Positions 24,950-37,667 of a stretch of DNA of 64,000 nucleotides are shown one piece after another (the stretch's first letter is position 1; each line of letters starts with the position of its first letter). Below the pieces are notes generated by a model. It was not told where the DNA came from, did no database searches, and worked only from the letters and a program-made list of their open reading frames with translations. Origin of the DNA: Stichopus chloronotus (taxonomy: Eukaryota > Echinodermata > Holothuroidea > Aspidochirotida > Stichopodidae); contig CM037840.1 of the NCBI GenBank assembly GCA_021234535.1, forward strand, positions 17,687,415 to 17,751,414, in the 5' to 3' direction. A program made the position numbers and the translations under genes.

Positions 24950-25215
24950 CATAAATCTACAACAAACCCAATCAAACTTTTCAATGGTGTCAAATTTCAA
25001 GGTCAAATAGGTGCTTCAGTTTCAAAGCAGAGACTTCTTGCAGTAATTTGCTGCTGTTACATGCTAAGACCTTGATGAACCTTAAGGACTTTTTTCCACC
25101 TGAGAATTAGTCTTTCTTCAAACAGCGATGTCTTGACTATTGGAACAGGATATTGGCATGGGGTTTAAACACATCTGCAGTGAGAAATGATTCTCTTTCA
25201 TTTACTGTAGAAATG
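24950..25215 (+). repeat. Family C dispersed repeat, copy 1
   Basis: Aligns by eye with 61485-61760 in the same orientation. Shared blocks are GTCAAATTTCAA, TCTTTCTTCAAACAGC (TCTTTCCTCAAACAGC in the other), a GGGGTTT-AAA stretch and ATTCTTTCATTT. Confidence 0.6.
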
Positions 25216-25447
25216 TCTTCACTTGTCAGTGATATAATCCATTAATTCTCCAGCCTTAACTCTTACTACTTTGTTGAAGAAGGCACTCACCACCTATGTT
25301 TACCTGCCTTTACGGAACACCCGAATAGCAAACTTTAGCTTTAAAGTTAAGGGCATGTTCCAGGTCTAATATTCTTTTGTTTAGCACGACAATTTTATGC
25401 TATATCATCAACAAATTCCATACTCCCCACAACTCACTGGTGTGGGT

Positions 25448-25627
25448 ATTCAAGAGTGACTATACTTACCCCTTGCCACACTACTGCATCATTTGACCTT
25501 TGCTCAAACTGACCTCGAAGTCAATTCTGACACCGGCGCCCTCTAAGGCCTAGCTCGCCCTCGTTTGCCTTTCGCTCGAGTGCTGTACCGCATGGCAAGG
25601 GGTAAGTATATGTCTACGATGTGAATC
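25448..25627. mobile_element. Short inverted-repeat element (MITE-like), full copy
   Basis: The left arm ACTATACTTACCCCTTGCC is the inverse of the right arm GGCAAGGGGTAAGTATATGT, with ~30-bp arms in total. The core is GC-rich (CGCCCTCTAAGGCCTAGC, then TTTCGCTCGAGTGC), very different from the surrounding AT-rich intron. There is no coding capacity. Further copies or pieces lie at 24461, 31962, 32650-32850, 33497 and 42388. The right arm carries GGGTAAGTAT, an excellent splice-donor match on the plus strand. Confidence 0.75.
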
Positions 25628-28399
25628 ATTAGGTTTAAAGCCAAGTAGCGAGAACTTTCTGTCTGATAAGGACAGGAAGAAACACTGGCAAAGAAGGTTT
25701 AAAGATTGACTAAATATCCCCAAACAAAACCAGAGTATTGCTGAATGCCAGAGGTAGGAATATTTCAGCTGTCTCTATCACTACCGGACACATTCTAAAG
25801 TGGTGAGATGCAGTAGCAAAGGTCCACTGTGAAGGCTTTTGTTAAGATTTGCCATTGAAGTAGGATTTTCACATTCAAAGATGACTTATGACTTGAATAG
25901 GAATCTTACCTCACATTTGATTAACTTGTTGCCAACTAATGAAAGTTTGGAAAGTATCTGATGATTTTGTGAGCAAAAAGAACTAACAAGCAGAATACAT
26001 GTAGCCTTGTAACAGCTAATATGTCTAGCACAGTATACAGGTACATGAAAGAGTTAATCCTTCCCTGAACCTGTTTAGGTTTCTATGCTCACTGTAGATG
26101 AATAAGGACAACTTCCAAATTGGCCTCAAATAAATATATACTGCACAAAATGTTGAATGGAATGTCTGCAGACCTATACATACAGTAAAGAAATGACTAT
26201 GCCATGATACAATGAAAATATAAATCTGTTTTGCCTCTATAGCAAGTCTATAAACCTCTCTAATATGAAAGCAATTTTCAAGGGATATAGACAAAAGACT
26301 TCTAATCAATCATTTCAGAGATAAGCTTTCAGACTTACACAAGCTATAACAAATAATATACATCTAGTTCCTTAGAAAAGTGAAAATTTTGGTTGAAATG
26401 TTATGAATTGGTTGTAATTATGACAGTTAATGGCAGTTCTTGTTGGGTTTGTGACCTATCAAGATTTTTGAGGACATCAGGCAAGTAATATACCTGAGCC
26501 TTTAATGAATGCCTTCAGTTTAAAGTATGGTCTCACATTGAAGGTGTGTTTATCTATTGGGAATCTCAAAAGACAAAGCATAAGCACAACAAAGATCTGT
26601 GAATCAGGTATTTCACACGAAGCAACACTCATTAGGGAAATTGCTATCTGGGTCTGCAAGCAAATTGTTAAATTTGCTATAGTGATTTGCATTTTAGTGC
26701 ATGAAATATCTGCAGAGCCTCAAAGAATAAATGTTTCAAAAAAACTAAAACCACTTGACTTGTAAGAAGACATGAGATATGTTCTTATTTTCTCAAACAC
26801 TTTGAGACCTACACTGAAGACAAGCTCCTACAGACTCATGACTAACTTGAGACATCTACACTTATCACCCATTGACATCTTTTGGTATATCTGAATCTCA
26901 GAAACCTGCTTTCTAAGTAAATGACACCATGGTAGCCATGGCAACTAAACTGGAGCATCAAATAATTTAATATTTTCCTACTCCATGGAATAAACACACA
27001 ATCACACCAAGGCATTGCAATGTCTGTCAACTTTACTTGGCTAAGAACAAACTCAGACTCATTTACCTTCCAACAGATCTATATCACTGACAGACCTTTC
27101 TTGCCTATACTCCTGAGAAGTGGCATGGAACACAATTTGAACAGGTTACACCATTATCTAAATGCTAATCAAATACTGTATGCTGTAAGCCATCCATCAT
27201 GTAAAAGTAAGACAAACCTCAATAACAGTATGGAGTAAGACTGCACAAACACTAGACATGAATTTAGGAAGGTATTTCTTAGATATAAGTGTTATAAAGG
27301 AAAGAACTGTGGAGCTAAAGAATTCTAATTTGCCAACTGACTGATGTCACACAAACCCAAGAGGAATGATGGTACATGGGTCCAACTTAAACTTGTTCAT
27401 TCCTTTGTAATGTGTGTCTAAGGTAGTAACTGATTACATTATGCAACATAACCTGACAATACCAGAAAGAATTTAATACCTTGATCATCTTGTGGAGAGA
27501 GCATTTGGTTCCTACATCAACATCATCAGAACAAATTCATCTAATTTAATTATAAGTAACATAATTTGAATTTATAATGCCACACCAAAGATGGAATTTG
27601 CAGGGAGCATCTAACAAAAAGGTTGGCAAGAAGTGCAACCAACTATTGCAGATTCAACACTATGATTCTTCTCAAACAGCAATATAAGAGTTGAAAAATA
27701 ACACTGGCCAAGGAACTGCAAATGGTACTGAAAACCCTACAGCAGGATAAGAGTGATAAACCATTATATCTCCGATTGTAACAATACACTGAAATGTGGA
27801 AGACCATCTCAAATCATGACAAGGTCACAAATGTGACCTTAACCAGAGGTCAGGCACCAAGGGGTATTTACCAGAGATGAAAGAATGCTGTCTGTCAAGG
27901 TGACACAGCCTAACAGCAACCACCATTCAAATTCACTATGGAAACAACAAAGAACTGGCACCTTGAGATGAAGATGGCTGCTACTAACAGTACAGTATGT
28001 AGGTTACAAAGTGTACTGATGCTTTACATTTACATTTCATGAACAAGAAATGAATATCTTAAACAGTCAATTCAGCCTAGAATGGCTTACAGAAAGTTCT
28101 TTTAATCATCTTTGAGGTAGAATTATTTTTCTTACATTCAGAGACTGTCATTATCAGTTCTTTTTTGCTAACTCCAATGGACAATTTTTCGTAGGTCCAA
28201 GACAGACACTTCTCCATGCATACCTTTGGGCATATATGCCTATGTAAGAGGCCTACATGATTTCAAACGAACGTGAAGACCCACTGAATTCTAACACTTG
28301 AAAAATTGTGGGATGGACCAAATATACCTGCTATTGCAGAAGTAGTAATAATTACAATGATCATGAATATGACAATCTGAGATACTGTAAGTCAGAAAC

Positions 28400-28620
28400 A
28401 TACTAATACTAATGGGTTTGCACAATTGCCTGTACGATACTCATACTCAACAGAATTAATTTGTACTTGTGCTCATACTAACAGATTTTGAAAGCTCTGC
28501 ATTTAAGGGCTAATACAATATTTTGTACTTGCACTCATGAAAAAGAGCATGTACTTGTACTCAGAACACAAACACAGCCCTTGTACTCATAATCATGACA
28601 TTGTACTTGCACTACACAAA
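28400..28620. repeat. Degenerate short repeats of TGTACTTGYACTCAT
   Basis: Variants of TTGTACTTGTGCTCAT or TTGTACTTGCACTCAT recur near 28461, 28523, 28550, 28578 and 28601. Confidence 0.5.
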
Positions 28621-28845
28621 TCTGCTGTAACTTACTTGTATTTTGTGTTCTCCTGTATTGCTCTTAGTGTGTTCAAACAAAGGAAAATGGGTATAATCGG
28701 ACATCTCATAAAAGTACTTTGTAACCGGTTAATCTCCCACACACTTTACATACATATACAGTAACATGGTAGGCCCTAATATTTGTGTGCCTGAGAGGAC
28801 CGAGGGCACTAAGTGCAAGTCCCAAAACCCACCTGGTTTGGATAT

Positions 28846-29100
28846 TTACCAATGACGAACTTACCTGTCTCCATCTAACTAATGCACATCCCTCTACCCT
28901 GCTAGCATAACTACTGGTAACCTTTTACCCCGCCTTTACCTTCGCCCTAACCTGCAATGGTTAGGACGAGGAGGAGGGAAGGGAGGGAGAGCCTAATCGC
29001 AGTTTCGCGCAACTACTACCAATACAAAATTTTTGGTGCAAACCAAACGAAAGGCCAGAGAAGGCAAAAGATTGAGACAGGTAAGTTCGGAATGACGTAA
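28846..29100. mobile_element. Inverted-repeat element with CAGGTAAGT termini
   Basis: CGAACTTACCTGTCTC at 28856-28871 is the perfect inverse of GAGACAGGTAAGTTCG at 29074-29089, and the inversion continues imperfectly outward (AATGACGAAC against GTTCGGAATGACG). The inside is GC-richer with a purine-rich tract (28966-28992). There is no coding capacity. Related single ends (GAGACAGGTAAGTGAGGA and similar) occur near 32597, 34625 and 54380. Confidence 0.7.
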
Positions 29101-29936
29101 ATCTCTAAATACACCAACTGATATTTCCACAATCATGTGACTGTAACTTTACTTCAATATTTCAAGATTATTTTTGATATTTCACGATTATCTATGATAC
29201 CTGTGGGATTACAAATGTTCATGATACTTCCATTTTTCTTCAACGCATTAATCTCACCAGATAGAAATTGGTTATGGGTTTCGGTAAAGCAACCAGTTTA
29301 CCATGAAACCTTTCTCTCGTGTACAAAGAAGTGCAAAATATATTTAAGGCACGAGAGGGGAGAGGCAGTTTATTTGAGGTTAGAGAGAGGAGATGCCATA
29401 TACAGGCACAAAACATGAGTTGATAGTTGAAACAGAGTTCACAAGGGATAAAGTTCCAGGTTAAAACTTTTTGATATGTAGTAGACTCTATACTACTCAC
29501 AAATAAAGCTTGGAGAGGCTTTTAATTGGATCATCTTGAAGAACAATTTTCACTTCATTATCTATGACAAACAATTTACTGATAGAACATGCCACAATGT
29601 ACCTTGAAATAGCTACCTTTAGCATGCTTACAACAGTATGCTCCTTTACACATTCATGATGAGAATAACCAAAGTGTATTTCTTCAGTTATTTATTACTG
29701 GACATGTATTATATGTTCAACAATAAACAACTTCTAGTTAATCGTTGAGAATATGAGACCAAAACCTTGAGAGAAGTCTCTAGCACTCAAGCAGGAAACC
29801 ACAGAGTGCAACTAAAAAAAAATAAATATAGAAGGATCATTCTACATGCAAGTGGCAGTTTTCTGTTGTGAATAGTTGAGCAGTAAAGCGTACATGCTTT
29901 TTCAACTTTAATGGAGAACAATCGTTCCAAGCTTAG

Positions 29937-30075
29937 ATTAACAGACCTCTACTGTTCAACTTACACCATAATCCTAGGTCACTTTGGATTAACAAACTTC
30001 TATTCGTCTACAACTTACATCCTTTGTCCCTCCAGATTTACAGACCTCCATCAGTCTACAACTTATGTAAGAAGA
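29937..30075. repeat. Three degenerate ~60-bp tandem units
   Basis: Variants of TTNACAGACCTCTACTGTTC, then CAACTTACA, recur at about 29938, 29988 and 30036. They explain the repetitive 132-codon open frame here, which I do not call a gene. Confidence 0.45.
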
Positions 30076-30929
30076 ATAAGAACTTTGTCATCTCACATTC
30101 ACAGGTCCTGTATCAATTTCTTCAGGAAATGGAGGGAAAGTGACAAGAAGGAAAGACACATGATGGTGGAAATAACAAATTACAAACGAAGCCTACGACT
30201 GAAGATGATAATCTACAGTAAGCAAGCCGTGAGGTTCCCCTTCTCGTTCCCAGTTAACATTGCACTTGTACATACACAGAGAATTTCTTTAAAACATTGT
30301 TTTAGCTAGTATACATGTTGAATATGATCAAATAAAATTTTCAGAATAACTAAAAGTAGATAACCACAGTAATGAGAAGAGACATATCCATACATATTGG
30401 TTCTTCATAAAAAGATACCTTTGTAAGGAACTCCCACCTCCCTCATAACCTTTAAACCTTGAAATATCCTTGGATTCCCTCATATTTCCCAATATAGCCA
30501 AGATTCAATAAAAACCAAGACCAACTTTGGTCATCATGCAACTTGTGATTATAGAAGCTCCAGTTGCTTTTATTTTATCAGAATCACTTTGCAGATTTGC
30601 AACTAATTATCCTTTGCTTTAATCGAATTTCTGATCACCCCAGATGCAATGTTTTGCACAACTCCATAGGATATTACAGACTAGGCAAAAGAAAAAGAGC
30701 ATACATACTCTGTCACACAAGCTATGTAAAATTACAACATTATTAAACTTGAAGTGACATAAAACCTCTCTCCAACACAGAAAGGTCTAAGTGAATATAT
30801 TGAAACAAAGAAATAGACTTATCCCATTGCTTGTCTCATTACCATCACCATAATCATCATAACTTGACATTTCTAAGTAAAGACTGAAGACTTGCCTTAT
30901 GCATACTGCATTTTTAATACCTCTAATTC

Positions 30930-31090
30930 TTTGTTGAGGATGTTTCATACTTCCTACTTTTATGTTTTCTATTCTTCTTGTTTTTGTAAAGCACCATGAG
31001 CACTTTGGTGGATTTGGCGCATTATAAGTCTTACTATTATCATCTTTATTATCTTCATCATTATTATCATCATAATCACTGACATATCAC
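30930..31090 (+). repeat. Retroposon-like 3' tail with ATT/ATC microsatellite
   Basis: TTTGTAAAGCACCATGAGCA, then TTGGCGCATTATAAGT, followed by (ATTATC)n-like repeats. A GCGC-x-TATAAGT end followed by ATT repeats is the usual 3' terminus of CR1/L2-type LINEs and their SINEs in marine animals. Only the tail is visible. Confidence 0.4.
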
Positions 31091-31961
31091 CCATAATCAT
31101 CAGCACTACAGATATGCAAAGTCCAGTATTTCCCGTCAATATGTCAATTATGGAGATCTGAGAGGTAATGCCAGAACATTAGAAGAAAGAATGGAATCAA
31201 GAAAAAGATTAAAACCAACCTCACATTCATATAGTATCTCTTATTATACATTCTGCAGATTTGATTACACAGAATAATGCATGATTTTTTTTTTCATTGC
31301 ATTTGCCAGTTACTGTGTAATGAAAACCTGGATAAACTCTAATGGACTGATGCGCTGTGGGTGTTTCTCAAATTCATGTTGGGAAGGAAGACTCCTTTTG
31401 ATATCAGCCACAGTTTAATCACAAGACGTTAGAGAAACCTCCTACTGTACATCAATATTCTGCAACCCCTAAGGCACCTGCAATCAATTCGAAAGTCGAC
31501 TTAATTAGAAGTATCCTCCAAGCTGTTGGAAGCCAGTGGAGGATCAAAGAAAGATGGAGAAAGATGCAGAAGGGAAAGAAATCATTGATCAGAGAAGAGC
31601 GACAGAGAAACAGGTGACTACCATGATGAATCATCAACTAGTCTCAAAATAGACCGTGCTGACGAAATGCTGATGTCACAACGCAATTCAATTTATCAAT
31701 TCTCCTGCAAAGAATTATCAAGTGAAAACTAGGCCCTCCAAAGTGAACTGATTTTATTCGCATTTTTGACTGACGACACTTGAATCTCCACCACAATAAA
31801 TAAAGATGGAAAAAACTCCATTAAAATGGTTGTTAAGTGCTAAAAGAATGTGGTTTGTGTTTGGGGAAACGAAGAGATGATTAAATTAATCAACATTCAT
31901 CATGGTCTAGAGCTAAGTCTGTAGGACAACTAGTAATGAAACAATGATGCATTAGTGAGGC

Positions 31962-31995
31962 AAGGCGTAAGTATATGTCTACAATGTGAATTATC
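31962..31995. mobile_element. Single end of the GGGGTAAGTAT inverted-repeat element
   Basis: GGCAAGGCGTAAGTATATGT followed by CTACAATGTGAAT, matching the right arm at 25593-25627. Confidence 0.55.
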
Positions 31996-32354
31996 TTTTC
32001 CCTGCTATTTTGCAACAACGTAATATCATGGAGCTATTACTTCACACTAAATAGTCACCAAGTATTGTTTCAAAGAATGAAATCAACTAAAGCATCTTCA
32101 GGTAAATATAAATGGCAAACTAAAGAGGATTCATCGGCTAATAAAGGTGTTTTTTTCTTCAAAATACTAAAAGGATAAATTTATTCTTTGTTCTTATAAT
32201 ATGATCAATCTCAAACTCAAGAATTTATTCACTGTTAACATTTCAGATGATGAACCCCCCAAAAAATTCTTCTTTTTGCATCACAAGGGAAAGATGCACT
32301 CAACAGTGTTACTGATTGTAACAGTAAAACAGGCAGATTAAGCAGCACACTTAC

Positions 32355-32426
32355 CCGTATTCTCCTCATGGCAGCGACTATTTCCACCCTGCTGCTTGGT
32401 CTTGGTACGTCTAGAGTTCCAATGTA
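32355..32426 (-). CDS. NOS1AP: NOS1AP coding exon 2 (PTB domain, first helix region)
   Basis: A 72-bp exon of 24 codons, [20 protein letters not shown] then RRIR. It is almost identical to vertebrate NOS1AP, where the same stretch reads [20 protein letters not shown]. The acceptor CAG is at 32427-32429 and the donor CGG|GTAAG at 32350-32354; both introns are phase 0. In PTB folds this is the strand with the YxGxxxVPRP signature followed by the start of the first long helix. The exon sits only about 0.2-0.5 kb downstream of a cluster of inverted-repeat elements in intron 1 (32.6-32.95 kb), none of which touches the splice sites. Confidence 0.97.
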
Positions 32427-32639
32427 CTGTGAGTCAAGAAAATAAAGTACAGAATTTCATCAATATTATATAGCTGCCAATATTCAACCATTAAATCTAC
32501 AACATTTGTTTACACTCTAACAAGCACTAAATCCATACTATGTAGGAATAGTTACCAGTACTCTTGACATTGAACATGGGAGTGCATTTGCTGTGTTGAG
32601 ACAGGTACAGTAAGTGAAGAATGAGCTAACACAGAGAAT

Positions 32640-32930
32640 CCCCACAACTCACTGGTGTGGGTATTCACGAGTGACTATACTTACCCCTTGCCCCACTACT
32701 GCATCAGTGTGACCTATGCTCAACTGCCCTCGAAGTCAATTCTGACACCGCGCCCTCTAAGGCCTAGCCCGCCCTCGTTTGCCTTTCGCTCGAGTGCCTT
32801 CCCAACATTGTCAAGTTGCCTCGCTGTTTGCCTTGCACAAAGGCGACCTTATCGGGACTAAACCTGAGTATTCTCGTTTTTCGTTCCTTTATATTCATTA
32901 GTCATTCTGTCTGCTACAGTAAGTGAAGAA
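32640..32930. mobile_element. GGGGTAAGTAT inverted-repeat element copy next to exon 2
   Basis: The left arm (GAGTGACTATACTTACCCCT) and the GC-rich core (CGCCCTCTAAGGCCTAGCCC, then CGCTCGAGTGCC) match the copy at 25448; the right arm is replaced by unrelated sequence. A 34-bp direct repeat (ACAGTAAGTGAAGAATGAGC and following bases) lies at 32606-32639 and again at 32915-32949, so the element sits between duplicated sequence about 0.2 kb upstream of exon 2. Confidence 0.65.
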
Positions 32931-33494
32931 TGAGCCAACACAGAGAATTACAAGTTTATCAGTTGAACCTCAACAAAGATCAATCTACAAGGGGATGCAC
33001 CAGCTAGAAATGAAAGTTTCATGTGAAACTGACACTTTTACCACCTGCTGGTTTAGATATACATAGAGATATACATAGTTCTCCTCTGACACCCCCCTCC
33101 CACAACTCAAGACCATCTTGAATAGCAGACTTTCAGACAAACATAGGACAGTCATCAATCATCAGACAGGAGGATGTAACCTAAATGCAAAAATCCTTTG
33201 TGGTTTCAATGATGTAATCTCCAGTAGGACAGGTGTCCATAGTATGTAACACATAAGCAAGAGGAATTGGGTTATCCTTTATTCATATGTTGACATTAAG
33301 CAAAACAAACACAAGGTCGGCCTATGCTCACTTCATAACATCATGTGGAAATATAGAATCAGTGTTAATTTTTTTCTCACGAAAATAACTCATCACATTG
33401 CATTAAGCCAGTGTATGAGAGATTCATGATTTCAATAAAAGTTTCTGATAATCTCCTAGCATACAATGTCATACTCTAAACATTGCAGTATGAA

Positions 33495-33840
33495 AGAAAT
33501 GGGTAAAGTATATGTCTACAATATGAACATGTTTACAAGATTCTCAGTTTGACCTCTGCTGACCTAAAATGACATCTGACCTCTTAAAAAAATATAAAGG
33601 TTCTTGCCCTCATTATGGTTGTTAAGCATACAGTGTATGCATGAGATCACTCCAAGTTTGTGTTCTCCAGATTTTGTGCTTACAAATGTTTTCATATTTT
33701 GCCTCTGCTGACCTTTGACCTACACCAAAAGTATAAGAGGGTTTTTTTCTATATGCGAAATAAGATCTGTTCAAATGTACCTTCCTGAGATTTTGTTCAC
33801 AATGTTTTCATAGTTTAGTCCTGATACATAATGTAACAAG
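33495..33840 (+). repeat. Degenerate TGACCT-array element copy
   Basis: Subrepeats with TGACCTCTGCTGACCTAAAA near 33549 and a perfect TGACCTTTGACCT at 33709-33721. It is preceded by a single end of the GGGGTAAGTAT element (33497-33530). Confidence 0.6.
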
Positions 33841-35190
33841 TTTCCACTGCACAGTGACAGTACCTGTACTTAAAGACTTTTAAGCAAATGGACTGTAATT
33901 GCATAACTCCTCAATCCTTCCCATATGTCAGAAACCAGTATCTTTTCAAACGAGTTGACTACCATGCACCTTTTAATCTGTCAAGCACTGTTTGTCTGTA
34001 CACATCTTTGAAAATGTAAATTGACAACTTTTTAAGTGGCACATCAGCGGTAGCGGTGAAGTAAGTTCTATCTATCGGTCATTGCTCTCTTGTAATTGTA
34101 GCTGCATTAGTCACTTTACATTAGGAGGATACTTTGTGAAATGACAAATATATTACACCATTAACTGTTTGGTCTTTAAATAAACATAGACTCAGTATTC
34201 AATGAAATGTATAGTTCTGTGGTTGGATCCTTTAGCAGGAAAGTATTGGTTTCACTGACATAAGAGCAAATTATGTTATGTCATTATGTTCATTGGGTTA
34301 TCTATATCTTACTGTCATATCATACAATTCTACCGTACTACTGTGTACAGTAATGATTCTCTCTTAACAAGTGTCTTAAAAAGAACTGCTACAGATGTCC
34401 CCGTGCAGTGGAAACCACTCAAGACAAGATTACAAAAACAAATGGTTCAAATAGCACCTTTCAACACAAAGTTTAGGCCCTCATTTACTTCACTATAAGG
34501 CTAACAAAATTTGAACTAAATTACACATCTCAAAACTTAGCACGGTATTAAACTGGAGGGCACCGAGGATGGTGTGAAAGGTTACCAGCAGTCTTGGCAG
34601 GGTAGATGGGAGTGCAGATGTTGTGTTGACACATGTAAGTGAGGAATGAAGTAAATATGCCAAATACTTCAATGGGGGACTATAACACCAACAATCAAGT
34701 AATCATTATTCAATAGCTGACTATTCAACACCAACAGTCAACTGATTATGACAATGAATATTTCATATTTCTTTACTCATGATTTTACTTTTCATATTCT
34801 ATGCTTTAGTAGTTCTGTAATTGTTTTTAGTTCTCCTAGCCCTTTCTGTCTCTTCTTAACTTTTATGTTCTATGTCTTTAACGTTGACAAACATTTATTT
34901 TGGAATGGTTGATATCAGCAATAGTATTAATGGTACTACTTAAGATTTTGCCAACACTGTTCTTGTAAATTGTAAACTACTATTTTACTGCAAATGAGTA
35001 ACTTTGTTGATTGGATGCCATACAGTTACTCTAACGCAAACAGTAAACTGATGACTACAGTAGTTTCCACATCTGATTGTTCAACACTTCAACTGTAAGC
35101 TGATTACAAGGTCTGACTTATTCTTGCTTAACCTTGAAATGTTGTGATGGAAATCAAACATTTCAGATGTATGACACATTTAAATAAAAA

Positions 35191-35658
35191 TACTGTATCA
35201 TCAGTATACCTCAACTATCACACCCATACAATCAAAGTACTGTATCATCATTATACCTCACTATCACACCCATGCAGTCAAAAATACTTTATCATCAGTA
35301 TACCTCAGCTATCACGCCCATACAATCAAAGTACTGTATCATCATTATACCTCACTATCACACCCATGCAGTCAAAATACTGTATCATCAGTACACCTCA
35401 GCTATCACACCCATACAATCAAAGTACTGTATCATCAGTATACCTCAGCTATCACATCGATGTAGTCAAAATACTTTATCATCAGCATACCTCAGCTATC
35501 ACACCCATGCAGTCAAAATACTGTATCATCAGTATACCTCAGCTATCACATCCATACAATCAAAGTACTGTATCATCATTATACCTCACTATCACACCCA
35601 TACAATCAAAGTACTGTATCATCAGTATACCTCAGCTATCACATCGATGTAGTCAAAG
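35191..35658. repeat. Minisatellite, ten copies of a 46-47-bp unit
   Basis: Each unit starts TACTGTATCATCAGTATACC (or CATTATACC) and ends CAATCAAAG or CAGTCAAAA. 468 bp hold ten units with few changes. Units differ by their second half: CATACAATC (P), CATGCAGTC (Q) or GATGTAGTC (R), in the order P Q P Q P R Q P P R, so part of the array expanded as a ~94-bp dimer. Two long open frames across it (35144-35773 and 35272-35652) are by-products of a unit without stops, not genes. Confidence 0.93.
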
Positions 35659-37667
35659 CACTGTGTCATCATATTTTAAGTATTACAACAATGAATGTTT
35701 TGTCATTAACATGCAACAGCAACTTACACTGCTAACTTACAGTGTTAAAACAGTTTCCTGCACCAGTAGTTGACATACTTTGCACACTATCTATTAAGTG
35801 AAGTTCTGTGCAGAAAATAATTTATGTTCAAGCCAATACACTAAAGCTAGCACAACTGTCAAGGGAGACCTCCCACAAGCAACCCCAGAAGGAGGAAAAT
35901 TCATAGTATTTTATACCTGCTGGTCTGAGCAATAACACCACATCAATCTGAAGTGCTAAAGAAACACAAGAACAGTGAATTTTGAGATGCCAAGAATCTC
36001 AGATACCTACAGGAGACAAGGTAGGCTGCCATGAAACTCTCACAGGATAAATAAGCACCAAGCAAGGGACAAACCTTAGGGAAATCTTTCTGACAAAATG
36101 AGAGTTCATGCAGGAGTTCAAGGTGGCAACTTTGTGCACTTGTGAGGAAAGCAGTGTAATGACAAGCTGACATGCTTTGGAGAATATGTAATATTCTTCA
36201 CAATTGAACTGGCTTGTGCATCAAACAGCTAACAATGAAGGTATACATTTCCTCTTGCATGAAAGTGCAAAGACAGGAGTAATCTTTCTGAGATTGTTTA
36301 CCAGACTTGTAGTAGCAAATGTAAGCAGTAGGAGCTTAGGAGGCATGGGTATGTCAGGCTATCTCTTACAACTGTTACATTTCTCCTTTGAAGAAAAGGG
36401 TTTGGCGCATTCATTACAAGCTTCTATTCAAGCACCACATCTGGATACAATGGGAAGACATTGCTTTCTTTGTGAAATACAACTGTAATGTTGAGGGTTG
36501 ATGAAATATAGCACTTTCATAGCCAGAAGAAGAAAGCAGAATATGCATCATGCATAAGGGCTATTGCTTCATATGTGCCTACAGATACACAGAGCCGGAA
36601 CCCTGGAAATAAGAAAGGAGATTACCTACTCACCAAACAGCTCCCCTAATAACACGTAAGCATCCTGCAATATGGCACTGTTTATAACACTGAACTTCAA
36701 AATGTATTGACTTCATTTGATTTCATGCCAAACTAGACTTGGGTAGTACATCTCTGTCCTTGAATAACTAAGAATGTCCAATCTGTCAACTAATGTCATA
36801 CTAAATTAATTATGAATTCATGAATTTACTTTTGCACTCACACACATTCATTGCTTGTATATTGTCACCACTTGTAGCTGAACTGCAAAACTTTACTCAC
36901 TCCTAGATAAAATCTTTGCTCTAAAACCTTCCTTCATACAAGTTAGTAAGTTTTTAAATTGAAAGGTGAATTATCCACAGCTACATGTAAAATTATCTTA
37001 GGTCAACTGACTTCACTGGAGTGAAAATAACATGTTAAGCAGTGAAGGTGGATAAAGTAATAAGAAGAGAAAGACCTGTTAAAAGGGGCTCACTGAATAT
37101 TTCAGTTGGTAAATTCATGATATTTTGTCTCATGCGTTCAGTATCAATCATACGTTGATGGTAAATGGACAAACTGAGTGATCATGAACATAGATCTGAC
37201 ACACAACTGAAGCAACAATGACAGGGTAATTAACAATCAAAAGCACATATTACAAATCTGTGACCAGACACCTTCTACCATAAGGTATTAACCAAAGCCA
37301 ACTCTTGGTCCTAAAAACAACTTTCTTACATTGTCAGTGTAAACTGCAGGAGTAGTTACAGAAGGCCCATGATGGGCTCATCAAGGACCCTATACCACGT
37401 TGATCATGGAAGAACACCGGCGAGATTTGCCTGCTCTTTTCCATAAGTGTCCAGAGGATAACGAGGCATTGGTGAAACCAGGCACTATTGCAATGCGAAC
37501 CTAACCTCAAAGGCTGGGAGGGGTGGAGGACTTGCCCAGCTCAGCAGCCCATCAGCTGCACTGAGCAACCTGAAGCGGGCAAGACAGGAACCCAAATAAC
37601 CCCCTCAGGCATCACAACAAACAGCTTTACTGAACAAGCCAAATATGAATCCCCCTAAAATTTCTAA

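Larger units (their letters stand above)
22668..32354 (-). other. NOS1AP: NOS1AP intron 2
   Basis: 9,687 bp, phase 0. Contains inverted-repeat element copies at 24461-24522 and 25448-25627, a family C repeat (24950-25215), the element at 28846-29100, short tandem repeats at 28400-28620 and 29937-30075, a retroposon-like 3' tail at 30930-31090 and an element end at 31962-31995. The other stretches (22668-24460, 25628-28399, 29101-29936, 30076-30929, 31091-31961) show no exon or named repeat. Confidence 0.85.

Noticed and set aside
29911..30309. 132-codon open frame with internal repeats
   Set aside because: Caused by three degenerate ~60-bp tandem units; no domain.
35191..35658. CRISPR-like array
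   Set aside because: Direct repeats without unique spacers, in a eukaryotic intron.
35144..35773. 209-codon open frame with repetitive protein
   Set aside because: It is the translation of the 47-bp minisatellite; two frames are open for the same reason.
36620..36665. Mini-exon on the minus strand (TTGCAG acceptor, 31 bases, GTGAGT donor)
   Set aside because: Length is not a multiple of three and exons 1 and 2 of NOS1AP already join in phase 0 with conserved residues, so its inclusion would break the frame. Probably a chance splice pair.
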